Shown here: in pieces, positions 55,099 to 63,909 of the stretch
Numbering within the stretch: position 1 is the stretch's first letter
Layout: every line of letters begins with the position of its first letter
Source: an uncultured SAR86 cluster bacterium
GTDB taxonomy: Bacteria > Pseudomonadota > Gammaproteobacteria > Magnimaribacterales > D2472
NCBI GenBank assembly: GCA_902591925.1
Contig: CACJCN010000002.1
Span: 172,418 to 236,417 of the forward strand
Direction: 5' to 3'
Length of the DNA stretch: 64,000 bases
The notes under the pieces: model-generated
Told to the model about the DNA's origin: nothing
What the model saw: the letters and a program-made list of their open reading frames with translations, nothing else
The model's database searches: none
Position numbers and translations under genes: made by a program

Positions 55099-56868
55099 TT
55101 ATGAAGTCTTTAAAGGTAAAGTAAACCAAAAGATTGATCCCTGAGGTTTTGCATTTTTTACCCCAACCTCACCATTTAAATTATTTACAAGATTTTTTAC
55201 AATAGCAAGACCTAGGCCACTTCCTTTTTCCTCAGTTGCTCTAGCTTCAGCCGTTCTGTAAAACCTATCAAATAAAAAGTCTTGCTCTTCATCAGGAATG
55301 CCTCTTCCACTGTCTTTTACACTAATTTCCAAATAGTCTTTTACTTTTTTTGTAGAGATATTGATTGTCGATTGATAATCAGAATACTTAAAAGCATTTT
55401 CAATTAGGTTATTTAGAATTCTTTCAAGAGCATTTTTATCTGCTAAAACTATTTTTCCTTTTGAGCAAGAGCACGTAATAGATATATTTTTTCTTTTACC
55501 AAGATTTTTTAGAGAATCTATAGCTTTATTAATATGTTCATTTATTGGGAGTTCTTCAATGTTTAGTTTAAGCTCTCCATAATCGATTCTTGATAAATCA
55601 AGTAAAGAAGATACCATATCGCTCAGTCTTTCAGCGTTATGCAAAATAGCCTTTGCAAAAACTTTTGACTGTTTTTTGTTATCAAGCGCGCCATCGACAA
55701 GAGTTTCAGAATTTGCCCTGATAACACTTACTGGTGTTCTTAATTCATGAGAAACATTTGATATAAAATCTCTTCTCATAGAGCTAAATCTTCTTAGTTG
55801 AGTAATGTCATGAACAACCAAAATAAATTCTTTTGTAGTTTTAGATTGATTTATTGTTGCAAGAACCCACCTAGTACTTCTATCATTTAACTCGATTTCA
55901 AATTCAATATCGGCTCTTTTTTTCTTTTTTGCCCTTTTTAATAAATAATTAAGTGATTTGATATTAAGGTCAGTAATTTTTTTTCCAACTAATTCATTTT
56001 TATTTAAGATCAATGACACTTGTTCATTTTCATATGTGATTTTGCCATCTATATCAGCAACTATAATACCCTCTCCTAAATCATCTAAGACTGAACCAAA
56101 CTGGTCTCTTTGTTTAGCAATTAAATTGATTTTTGATTTAAGCTCCTCTGAGATTTGTGAAACACTTTGGGCAACATTACCGAATTCATCAGTCCTCTCA
56201 GTAGGAAGTGCTTTTAAGTCTTTCTTTCTTGCCTTTCCATCTGCATCTGCAATTTTTGAAGTTGCATAAGCTAAATCTGCAATACTTCTGTAGGCATAGT
56301 TCGCGGCTATACCAGACGCTATTGATGTAACAATAAAAGCAACCAAAGCAATTAAAATTATAGAAAGATTTAAACTTCCTATTGCAGAATCAACATTTAC
56401 ATAGGGAACTGCTATTCTAATAACATTTGGACTCACATCATTATTATCCAGAATAGCGAAATACATCTGCTGTTGTTTTACAGTATCGCTATAACGAATA
56501 GACCAGCCACTTCCTTTTAAAAAAGCGTCTTGAACCTCAGGTCTATTAATATGATTATCCATGTCATTAATATTTTGAGTGTCAATATTTGAGTCACCAA
56601 TTACTCTACCATCAGACAATATAAGTGTTACTCTAGAATTTGATGCACTACCCAGTCTGTCAGCTAAAGAGTCAGCTTCATTAAGATCTCCAATAGCATC
56701 AACTTCATCAACAACTTCTGCAAGAAGAGAGGCTTGATTTTGTAACTCATTTATAATGTGCTTTTGGAAGGTATCAGTGATATCTCTTTCAGCAATAATG
56801 TATGAAACAAAAATACCTAATCCTAGGGATATAAAGATAATTAAAAATAATCGGGATCCTATTCCCAT
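55099..56868 (-). CDS. phoR: Phosphate-regulon sensor kinase PhoR-type
   Basis: A 589-residue membrane histidine kinase. TM1 (about 7-25) and TM2 (about 168-190) enclose a periplasmic sensor domain of about 140 residues. HAMP-like and PAS regions (about 250-360) follow. The HisKA box FISNVSHELRTP carries the phospho-acceptor His374, and the ATPase has N box NLIENAFKYS, G1 DSGRGIP and GSGLGLAIVKNL. It is longer than E. coli PhoR (431), because that protein lacks a large periplasmic domain; this form is like Gram-positive PhoR. It follows phoB by 4 bp. Confidence 0.88.
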   Translation of the reverse strand: MGIGSRLFLIIFISLGLGIFVSYIIAERDITDTFQKHIINELQNQASLLAEVVDEVDAIGDLNEADSLADRLGSASNSRVTLILSDGRVIGDSNIDTQNINDMDNHINRPEVQDAFLKGSGWSIRYSDTVKQQQMYFAILDNNDVSPNVIRIAVPYVNVDSAIGSLNLSIILIALVAFIVTSIASGIAANYAYRSIADLAYATSKIADADGKARKKDLKALPTERTDEFGNVAQSVSQISEELKSKINLIAKQRDQFGSVLDDLGEGIIVADIDGKITYENEQVSLILNKNELVGKKITDLNIKSLNYLLKRAKKKKRADIEFEIELNDRSTRWVLATINQSKTTKEFILVVHDITQLRRFSSMRRDFISNVSHELRTPVSVIRANSETLVDGALDNKKQSKVFAKAILHNAERLSDMVSSLLDLSRIDYGELKLNIEELPINEHINKAIDSLKNLGKRKNISITCSCSKGKIVLADKNALERILNNLIENAFKYSDYQSTINISTKKVKDYLEISVKDSGRGIPDEEQDFLFDRFYRTAEARATEEKGSGLGLAIVKNLVNNLNGEVGVKNAKPQGSIFWFTLPLKTS

Positions 56869-56872
56869 CTAT

Positions 56873-57559
56873 CTAATCCGGTGATCTAGAGAATTTATAG
56901 CCAACGCCTCTAATAGTTTGAACATATTTACCCATTGGCCCAAGTTTTTCTCTAAGGCGTTTTATGTGAGTATCAACAGTCCTTGTTGTAACTTCAGAGC
57001 TGTAACCCCAAACGTCACTGAGCAACTGATCTCTAGATTGAACTCTTCCTCTTCTATCAACAAGTTGTCTCAATAATCTGAACTCTAAAGCTGTTAAATC
57101 TATTTGATCATTGTTAACTTGAACTTCGTGAGATTCAACATCAATACTTAGATCACCAAATTGACGCCCAACCTCTAAAACATCTTCTTTTTTTTGACCT
57201 CTTTTTAATATGGCTTTAATTCTTAAAATTAATTCTCGAACACTAAAAGGTTTAGTTACATAATCATCAGCCCCTAATTCAAAACCAACCACTTTATCAA
57301 CCTCATCGTCTTTAGCGGTTAGGATAATTATTGGAATCGTTTCTGTCTCAGGATTAGATTTCATTTTTTTACACAAATCTAAACCTGAACCATCAGGCAA
57401 CATAAGATCTAAAAGAATCAAAGAATACTTATTTAAATTTAAAACAGATTCTGCCTCAGATAATGAAGATACGCTTGTCACAGTATAGTTTTCTCTTGAG
57501 AGATTATATTCCAGATTTTTTCTTATATCTGGCTCATCTTCAATAACTAATATATTCAC
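56873..57559 (-). CDS. phoB: Phosphate-regulon response regulator PhoB-type
   Basis: A 228-residue OmpR/PhoB-family regulator. The receiver domain has the acidic pocket Glu7/Asp8, phospho-acceptor Asp51 (LILLDLMLPDGSG), Thr81 and Lys103. The C-terminal winged helix has TALEFRLLRQLVDRRGRVQSRDQLL and VDTHIKRLREKLG. With its PhoR-type partner it should activate phosphate-starvation genes. The start is GTG at 57559 with GGGG about 5 nt upstream. It is first in a phoB-phoR run leading to the lipoprotein gene. No pst or phoU genes are in the window. Confidence 0.92.
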   Translation of the reverse strand: MNILVIEDEPDIRKNLEYNLSRENYTVTSVSSLSEAESVLNLNKYSLILLDLMLPDGSGLDLCKKMKSNPETETIPIIILTAKDDEVDKVVGFELGADDYVTKPFSVRELILRIKAILKRGQKKEDVLEVGRQFGDLSIDVESHEVQVNNDQIDLTALEFRLLRQLVDRRGRVQSRDQLLSDVWGYSSEVTTRTVDTHIKRLREKLGPMGKYVQTIRGVGYKFSRSPD

Positions 57560-57583
57560 AGTTACCCCAATATTTAAAATATA

Positions 57584-57618
57584 TTTTTACTTTTTTTTTG
57601 ATAATTTGAAAGTAAAAA
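57584..57618 (-). terminator. AT-rich inverted repeat between acyl-CoA synthetase and phoB
   Basis: A perfect 10-bp inverted repeat (57584-57593 with 57609-57618) with a 15-nt loop, lying 12 bp after the synthetase stop and 25 bp before the phoB start. All but two pairs are A-T, so as a terminator it would be weak. It could also be an operator for phoB. Confidence 0.35.
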
Positions 57619-57629
57619 ATAAAAATAAT

Positions 57630-59312
57630 TTACTCTTGAGTAAAAATTTCTCTTAGAGCTGGCTTGTCAAATTTCCCAGATGCTACAAGAGGAAGATTTG
57701 AGTCCATGAATTTAATTAGAGCTGGAATTTTAAATGCCGCCAATTTGTCAGATAAAAACTTTACTAAATCATCTTTATTTAGATTAGATCCTTCTCTTAA
57801 GACTACTGCTGAGCATAAAATTTCTCCCAGTCTTTCATCAGGAATTCCAAAAACTGATGCTTCAAGAACATCTGGATGTTCATATATAGCATTTTCAACT
57901 TCAGGGCATGCAATATTTTCACCACCTCTAATTACCATATCTTTAATTCTGTCCACTATATATAAAAAAGGGCCATCAAATTTGCCCATATCTCCTGATT
58001 TAAACCATCCTTCATTGTTAATACATTCTTTTGTCGCATCCTCATTTTTCCAATATCCCAACATATTTGATTGAGATTTAATTGCAACTTCACCGATTTC
58101 ACCTTCAGGTAATTCATTCCAATTGGAGTCAATTATTTTTATTTCAGTTAATGGTGGAACAACTCTGCCAGCAGATGATGGATTTTGAAGATATTCATCA
58201 CCGCTTGCAAGAGTTCCTAAAGCATTAGTTTCTGTTAATCCGTAACCAATGCCAGGCCTTCCTTTAAAATTCTCATCTAAAAGTTTTACATGCTCTGCTG
58301 GCCTTGGACCACCTCCTCCACCTAATACTTTCAGGGAGGAAAGATCATATTTATCTCTATCCGGATGATTCAATAACTCCCAAGTTTGCGTTGGAACTCC
58401 AGTTATATCCGATACTTTTTCTTTACTAATTAGTTTAATTGCATCGCCAGCATCCCATTTTTTCATCATAACAACCTTTCTCCCTACCAAAATAGACATT
58501 AGAAATGCAACATGACTTCCAGTGGCATGAAATAAAGGAACGCATAGTAGAATTGATGATTCAGAACTTGCCAATGGAGTAGCATCTTTGCCAAGTCTTG
58601 CTTCTCTTTGGCTTAAAACAGTCGAAATAAAAGCCCAACTAAACATTGAAGATATAACTCCACGTTGTGATGATAAAACACCTTTTGGCTTGCCGGTTGA
58701 TCCAGAAGTATAGTAAATTGTTGCATGGTCATCTCTATTAATATCAATATCGGGCCATTCTTCAGAATGATTTTTTGTGAAATCATCAAATGATTCGAAG
58801 CTATCATCAGGTGTGTAGGTGGTTATAATTTTTTTAACATTTGTTAAAGATTCAAGTCCTTTTAATCTTTTTTGATCTCCAAATAAAACTTTTGCATCGC
58901 AATGCTCCATCGCGTAAATTATTTCATCAGGAACCCACCAAGAATTTAATGGAACACAAACTGCGCCTATTCCAACAATGCCCATATATGCAAAAATAAA
59001 CTCTGGATTGTTTTGCATACATATTGCAACCCTGTCCCCTTTTTGAATCCCCTCTTCGATAAGAGCGTTTCCGACTTGAGCTGCCTTTGAGATTGTTTCT
59101 TTAAAAGAATATCTCTCCGACTCATAAACTAAAAAATCTTTATCTGCATGAAGTAAACCGAAGTCAAAATACCCTTTCAAATTATCAGGAAAAGTTACAT
59201 ATTCGCTGAAAGAATTACCTTTTTCATCCTTAATTTCTCGTGTTTCAAAAATTTCGCCGGGTTTGGTTAATTCAGATACGATTTCATTGAATAATTGATT
59301 TGAATCTGTCAT
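57630..59312 (-). CDS. Acyl-CoA synthetase (AMP-forming)
   Basis: A 560-residue adenylate-forming enzyme that activates a carboxylic acid with ATP and CoA. The P-loop is YYTSGSTGKPKGV, the A5-type block GYGLTETNALGT, the hinge region YIVDRIKDMVIRGGENI, and the C-terminal catalytic Lys in LVASGKFDKPAL. Closest in style to medium- or long-chain fatty-acyl ligases. It is divergent from a second acyl-CoA synthetase across 101 bp, and upstream of phoB on the same strand. The substrate is not shown. Confidence 0.92.
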   Translation of the reverse strand: MTDSNQLFNEIVSELTKPGEIFETREIKDEKGNSFSEYVTFPDNLKGYFDFGLLHADKDFLVYESERYSFKETISKAAQVGNALIEEGIQKGDRVAICMQNNPEFIFAYMGIVGIGAVCVPLNSWWVPDEIIYAMEHCDAKVLFGDQKRLKGLESLTNVKKIITTYTPDDSFESFDDFTKNHSEEWPDIDINRDDHATIYYTSGSTGKPKGVLSSQRGVISSMFSWAFISTVLSQREARLGKDATPLASSESSILLCVPLFHATGSHVAFLMSILVGRKVVMMKKWDAGDAIKLISKEKVSDITGVPTQTWELLNHPDRDKYDLSSLKVLGGGGGPRPAEHVKLLDENFKGRPGIGYGLTETNALGTLASGDEYLQNPSSAGRVVPPLTEIKIIDSNWNELPEGEIGEVAIKSQSNMLGYWKNEDATKECINNEGWFKSGDMGKFDGPFLYIVDRIKDMVIRGGENIACPEVENAIYEHPDVLEASVFGIPDERLGEILCSAVVLREGSNLNKDDLVKFLSDKLAAFKIPALIKFMDSNLPLVASGKFDKPALREIFTQE

Positions 59313-59413
59313 TTTATGTGATAAATATTATTTTACTTTTATAAATATTATTATAACGATACTATATTTAATATATAGCGTATTAAAATATTAGCTTTAT
59401 AGAGGAGAATGAA

Positions 59414-61033
59414 ATGAATTTAGACTTTGCATCAGTCTGGGAGATGATTTCAGATATCGTTCCTGAAAATGACGCCTTGATATGTGGTGACGAAATTATT
59501 TCTTGGAAAGATTATGATTTTCAATCGAGTAAGATTGCAACAGCATTAAAAAATGCAGGATTAGGTCCAAATTCAAAGGCTGGACTTTATCTAAATAATT
59601 CAAATGAATATCTTATCGGTCAAAATGCAATCTTCAAGATTGGTGGTGTCCCTATTAATGTCAACTATAGGTATGTTGCTGAAGAGTTAATTTATCTTCT
59701 AGATAACTCTGATTCAGAGGCTGTCTTTTATCATGCATGTTACAGCAGCAGAATTAAAGAGATTTCAGGCTCGCTTCCAAATATTAAAGCCTGGATTGAA
59801 ATTGCTGATGGTACTAAATCAGAATTTGAAGACTCACTAAAGTTTGAAGAGCTTCTTGATAGCTGTGATCCTATGGAAAGAATTCATAGAGATCCAAATA
59901 CCATATACATGCTCTACACAGGCGGAACAACTGGAATGCCAAAAGGAGTAATGTATAAACAAGGCGAATTCTTGGTTTTTCTTTTTAGAACGTTAAAAGC
60001 AATGGGTTATGACGTTCCAGAAGATATAAATAATCTAGAGGAACAAATACATAACTTTAAAAAAGATAATACATTCATTAAAAGTTTAATTGGGTGTCCG
60101 CTTATGCATGGAACAGGAATGTGGCTTGGCGCTTTTTTACCTCTTCTTCTTGGTGGTACAGCAGTTACATCACGTAATTTAGGATTTGATCCGGATCAAA
60201 TGTGGACACAAGTTGAAGATACAGGAACTACAAATATTGTTATTGTTGGTGATGCATTTGCAAAACCAATGTTAGATGCATTAGATAGAGCAGAAGAAAG
60301 TGGAAAGCCATATGATTTAAGTAGTGTTAAAGTCATTATTTCTAGTGGTGTTATGTGGAGCGAAGAAATTAAGAATGGTCTTTTAAAGCATCATGATATG
60401 ATGCTGATGGATACCATGGGATCAACAGAAGGTGGCATGGGTAGTTCAGTATCTACAAGAGACAACCCTCCAAAGACTGCAAAATTTTCAATAAACCCAG
60501 GTGTAATAATAATTGCTGATGATGGTGAAATTCTAAAGCCAGGTTCAGAAAAAATTGGTCTAATTGGAACAAGTGGTCTTGTTCCAGTTGGTTATTTTAA
60601 AGATGAAAAAAAATCTGCAGAAACATTTAGAGAAGTAAACGGAGTTAGATATAGCTTTCCTGGTGATTATGCCAAACTTGAAGAAGATGGAACAATAACT
60701 CTTCTAGGACGAGGAAGTAATTGTATAAATTCTGCAGGAGAGAAAATATATCCCGAAGAAGTAGAAGAAGCCATTAAAAGAAATGACGAAGTCTTTGATT
60801 GTCTTGTTGTTGGAGTTGATGATGAAAAGTTTGGTCAAAAAGTGGTAGCTGTTGTCTCTCTTGAAAAAAATAAAGATATTAATGAAGATTCACTAGTAGA
60901 TGCAACCAGATCATATATTGCTGGTTATAAGCTACCTAAGAAAGTAATATTTGTGGAACAAGTTGAGCGTGCTCCAAATGGCAAGGCAAATTATAAATGG
61001 GCCAAAAATATTGCTAATGAAAGTTTTAAATAA
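59414..61033 (+). CDS. Acyl-CoA synthetase, FadD19-like
   Basis: A 539-residue AMP-forming ligase. The P-loop MLYTGGTTGMPKGVMYKQGE and the block MDTMGSTEGGMGSSVS follow the mycobacterial FadD19 group, which activates steroid side-chain or branched acids. The hinge is LGRGSNCINSAGEKIYPEEV, and the catalytic Lys is in RAPNGKANYKWAK. GAGGAG precedes the ATG by 7 nt. The ggt gene starts inside its end (17-bp overlap). The FadD19-like substrate range is an inference from motif style. Confidence 0.9.
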   Translation: MNLDFASVWEMISDIVPENDALICGDEIISWKDYDFQSSKIATALKNAGLGPNSKAGLYLNNSNEYLIGQNAIFKIGGVPINVNYRYVAEELIYLLDNSDSEAVFYHACYSSRIKEISGSLPNIKAWIEIADGTKSEFEDSLKFEELLDSCDPMERIHRDPNTIYMLYTGGTTGMPKGVMYKQGEFLVFLFRTLKAMGYDVPEDINNLEEQIHNFKKDNTFIKSLIGCPLMHGTGMWLGAFLPLLLGGTAVTSRNLGFDPDQMWTQVEDTGTTNIVIVGDAFAKPMLDALDRAEESGKPYDLSSVKVIISSGVMWSEEIKNGLLKHHDMMLMDTMGSTEGGMGSSVSTRDNPPKTAKFSINPGVIIIADDGEILKPGSEKIGLIGTSGLVPVGYFKDEKKSAETFREVNGVRYSFPGDYAKLEEDGTITLLGRGSNCINSAGEKIYPEEVEEAIKRNDEVFDCLVVGVDDEKFGQKVVAVVSLEKNKDINEDSLVDATRSYIAGYKLPKKVIFVEQVERAPNGKANYKWAKNIANESFK

Positions 61034-62762
61034 TAAAAATATTTCGTTTGTTGTTGCTGTGATTGCATCAACATACCTTTATGCAATAGAGCCTATAGCT
61101 TACCTTAATTCTTTAGGTTACGAGCCTGCTCAAAAAGAGATAGCCTCTAGTAAAAACGGAATGATAACAACTCAGCATTTCTTGGCTACTCAAGTTGGAG
61201 AGAAAATTCTAAATCGAGGCGGTAACGCATATGATGCATCTATTGCGGTTGCTTTTACACTTGCAGTAGTTTTGCCAAGAGCAGGTAATATCGGTGGAGG
61301 CGGATTTATGGTGATTTATGATAAGGAAACAGAACAACCTTATACCATAGACTTTAGAGAAAAAGCACCTGAGCTATCAACAAAAGATATGTATTTAAAT
61401 AAAGATGGTTCTTTTAATAATAAAAACCTTTCTACAGTTGGTTATTTAGCAATTGGCGTTCCAGGAACAGTAGCGGGTTTGTGGGAGGTTCATCAAAAAT
61501 TTGGTTCATTGCCATGGAATGAATTAATTGAAGATGCAATTTACTATGCAGAAAATGGGTTTAAAATAACTCCATTTCTAGCAGATATATTATTAAGTTA
61601 TAGTGAATCCCTATCTTTAATTAAAGAAACTAAAGAAATATTTCAATTACATTACCCTAATTTTAAAAATAAAACTCTTGTTCAAAAGGATTTAGCAAAT
61701 ACTCTTAAAATAATTGCATCTAAGGGAAGGAAAGGATTTTACGAAGGTGAAATTGCTGAAAAGATATCTAGTGAAATTAAAAAAAATAATGGTCTTATTT
61801 CAAAGTCAGATCTAAAAAATTACTCTCCAGTTTGGAGAGAGCCGTTAATCTCAAATTATAGAGATACTGAGATTATTACTATGGGACCACCCTCCTCAGG
61901 AGGTCTTCACGTAATACAAATGCTAAACATACTTGAAAATTACGATCTAAAAAAAATCGGTCATAACTCACTAGAATATATAAATTTATTAACTGAAGTT
62001 ATGAAATTTGCATATGCGGACAGATCAAAATATTTAGGTGACCCAGATTTTTATGATGTTCCTATAAAAAAAATTACCAGTAAAAAATATGCCAATGACA
62101 TTAATGAAAATATTCAAATTGGAAAATTAACACCAGTGAATGAAATCAATCCTGGAAAATATATGGATGGTGAAAGCCATGAAACGACTCATTTTTCTGT
62201 TGTAGATAAAACAGGTAATGTGATATCTATGACATACACTTTAAATTCTACATTTGGCTCAAAGGTTGTTATTGAAGGAACCGGAATACTAATGAATAAC
62301 GAAATGGATGATTTTTCTGCAGCTCCAGGAATACCAAATCAATTTAATTTACTTGGAGCAGAAGCTAACGAAATAGCTCCATTTAAGAGGCCTTTGAGCT
62401 CAATGACTCCAACAATAGTGCTTAAAGATAAAGAATTATTTTTTACAACAGGAAGTCCTGGAGGTGCAAGAATAATATCAGCAGTATTGCAGTCAATTTT
62501 AAATATTGTAGATTTTGATATGAACTTAGAAGATACAACTTCAGCTAAAAGAATACATCATCAGTGGTATCCAGATATTCTTGAATATGAATTTACGCTT
62601 GATAATACAATTGAAAAAAGCCTTATAAAAATGGGATATAAAATTGAATCAAAGCTCCCTTTGACATGTCTTCAAACTATAATGTTTAGTGATGGTATGT
62701 ATTATGGATATGGAGATTTTAGACGAGTGGATGCATTAGCATCAGGAAATATAAATGATTGA
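61017..62762 (+). CDS. ggt: Gamma-glutamyltransferase
   Basis: A 581-residue Ntn-hydrolase proenzyme exported to the periplasm (signal-like segment about 8-24). It autocleaves before Thr390 in HETTHFSVVDKTGN to give two subunits. Arg and Ser contacts lie in DFREKAPE and PPSSGGLHV, and GSPGGARII is the family's C-terminal oxyanion block. It hydrolyses glutathione and transfers gamma-glutamyl groups, recovering Cys and Glu. ATG at 61017 is chosen because it gives a signal peptide; earlier in-frame starts lie deep in the synthetase. It overlaps the synthetase by 17 bp. Confidence 0.95.
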   Translation: MKVLNNKNISFVVAVIASTYLYAIEPIAYLNSLGYEPAQKEIASSKNGMITTQHFLATQVGEKILNRGGNAYDASIAVAFTLAVVLPRAGNIGGGGFMVIYDKETEQPYTIDFREKAPELSTKDMYLNKDGSFNNKNLSTVGYLAIGVPGTVAGLWEVHQKFGSLPWNELIEDAIYYAENGFKITPFLADILLSYSESLSLIKETKEIFQLHYPNFKNKTLVQKDLANTLKIIASKGRKGFYEGEIAEKISSEIKKNNGLISKSDLKNYSPVWREPLISNYRDTEIITMGPPSSGGLHVIQMLNILENYDLKKIGHNSLEYINLLTEVMKFAYADRSKYLGDPDFYDVPIKKITSKKYANDINENIQIGKLTPVNEINPGKYMDGESHETTHFSVVDKTGNVISMTYTLNSTFGSKVVIEGTGILMNNEMDDFSAAPGIPNQFNLLGAEANEIAPFKRPLSSMTPTIVLKDKELFFTTGSPGGARIISAVLQSILNIVDFDMNLEDTTSAKRIHHQWYPDILEYEFTLDNTIEKSLIKMGYKIESKLPLTCLQTIMFSDGMYYGYGDFRRVDALASGNIND

Positions 62763-62841
62763 TAAATTATTAATAATTGGTGCTTATGCATTGCCTGTTT
62801 TACTTCTTTTAACATTTTGTTTTTATATTACAAAAAAATAA
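62755..62841 (+). CDS. Tiny single-span membrane peptide (28 aa)
   Basis: A 28-residue frame, MIDKLLIIGAY then one hydrophobic helix and a KK tail. Its ATG overlaps the ggt end by 8 bp, and its stop is 3 bp before the TTG start of the prepilin peptidase. The fit between the two genes suggests a coupled small gene, but such a short AT-rich frame could be chance. Confidence 0.35.
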   Translation: MIDKLLIIGAYALPVLLLLTFCFYITKK

Positions 62842-62844
62842 AAA

Positions 62845-63672
62845 TTGATTAATATCTATAATCCAGTTTTTATAAATATAAGTTCGTTTTCTTTTGTGGA
62901 TTTAATAATAATTGCGATATTTTTTTTATCGGTTGGGAGTTTTTGTTCGTCAATAATTTTTAGGCTTGCTCCCAATAGTCCACTTTCTCTTTATAAAATA
63001 AGATCTTCTTGTCCTTCATGTTCAAAAAAAATTAATATTATTAATTTGATACCTTTAGTTGGATTTTTAATCCAAAAAGGAAAATGTAAATTTTGCGGTT
63101 CAAATATTTCAAAGTTTTATCTTTTTACAGAAATATTTTTTTTATTAATTGGTATTTTACTTGTTTATAATTATGGAATTAGTCTATCAACTATTATCTA
63201 TACAATAATTATTTTTTGTTTCTATATATTATTTGTTTTAGATTACAAATATCTATATCTACCTTTATACATAAATCTATTAATAGTTCTGATTGGAGTA
63301 ACTTTTAATGCTAAGTTTCAGTTATTCCTAGATGAAACTTTTTTGATCTTGGGCATTACACCAATTAGTTTCACGCTTTATGGCTTTTTTTTTGGTTATT
63401 CATCACTTTGGTTTATAAATTTTATATATAAATTTATCAAGAAAAAGGATGGCATTGGTGGAGGAGACTTTATCTTATTTGGTGGGATTGGTTCGATTCA
63501 TGGTCCAATTGCTTTACCATTAATATTGCTAATAGGATCTTTTTTGGGATGTCTTTATTTTATATTCTCCAAAAAATCCTCTAATAGTATGTTACCGTTT
63601 GGATCTTTTTTAATACTTAGTTCATTTATCTATTTTGTATCAAATTTAATGAACTTTTCTTTCGTTAATTAG
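62845..63672 (+). CDS. gspO: Prepilin leader peptidase / N-methyltransferase
   Basis: A 275-residue polytopic membrane aspartyl protease that cleaves and methylates the prepilins GspG-K. The N-terminal cytoplasmic domain has the zinc tetracysteine CPSC and CKFC (about 53-80). The two catalytic Asp are in FVLDYKYLYLP and in the GGGD motif IGGGDFILFGG. Its start is TTG at 62845; no nearby in-frame ATG exists. It lies 13.5 kb from gspC-M, in a run with ggt, which is usual for PilD-type genes that sit elsewhere. No other pilus genes are in the window. Confidence 0.94.
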   Translation: MINIYNPVFINISSFSFVDLIIIAIFFLSVGSFCSSIIFRLAPNSPLSLYKIRSSCPSCSKKINIINLIPLVGFLIQKGKCKFCGSNISKFYLFTEIFFLLIGILLVYNYGISLSTIIYTIIIFCFYILFVLDYKYLYLPLYINLLIVLIGVTFNAKFQLFLDETFLILGITPISFTLYGFFFGYSSLWFINFIYKFIKKKDGIGGGDFILFGGIGSIHGPIALPLILLIGSFLGCLYFIFSKKSSNSMLPFGSFLILSSFIYFVSNLMNFSFVN

Positions 63673-63727
63673 TCATATTTACAAAGGCCTTAGAATATCC
63701 TCACATTCAAATCCCCTGGGTCTTGTT

Positions 63728-63758
63728 AAAAGCAGGCTGAATATGCCTGCTTTTTTTT
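63728..63758 (+). terminator. Intrinsic terminator after the prepilin peptidase gene
   Basis: A perfect 10-bp stem (63728-63737 with 63745-63754), a 7-nt loop and a run of eight T on the plus strand. It lies 55 bp after the gspO stop. The sequence between holds no gene I recognise. It separates the operon from the convergent tRNA-Gly. Confidence 0.93.
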
Positions 63759-63775
63759 GTTTTAAATGAATAAAA

Positions 63776-63851
63776 TGGAGCGGGTGACGGGATTCGAACC
63801 CGTACCAATAGCTTGGAAGGCTATTGTGCTAGCCGTTGACACCACACCCGC
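63776..63851 (-). tRNA. tRNA-Gly (anticodon TCC)
   Basis: A 76-nt cloverleaf including encoded CCA (63776-63778). The 7-bp acceptor stem GCGGGTG/CACCCGC is perfect. The anticodon loop CTTCCAA gives TCC, reading GGA and GGG glycine codons. The T arm CGGG-TTCGAAT-CCCG is canonical. It has a terminator hairpin upstream (63877-63895) that belongs to the preceding gene. Confidence 0.97.
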
Positions 63852-63876
63852 TTTAAACGGGAAATTATAATAAAAA

Positions 63877-63895
63877 AGGGAGCAATATGCTCCCT
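63877..63895 (-). terminator. Intrinsic terminator downstream of the edge gene
   Basis: A perfect 8-bp stem (63877-63884 with 63888-63895) with a 3-nt loop, followed on the minus strand by six T. It closes the transcript of the partial gene whose stop is at 63910, before tRNA-Gly begins. Confidence 0.85.
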
Positions 63896-63909
63896 ATTTT
63901 TATAAATAC

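Noticed and set aside
63673..63727. Possible small RNA between gspO and its terminator
   Set aside because: No promoter or stable fold beyond the terminator hairpin is visible; it reads as a 3' untranslated region.
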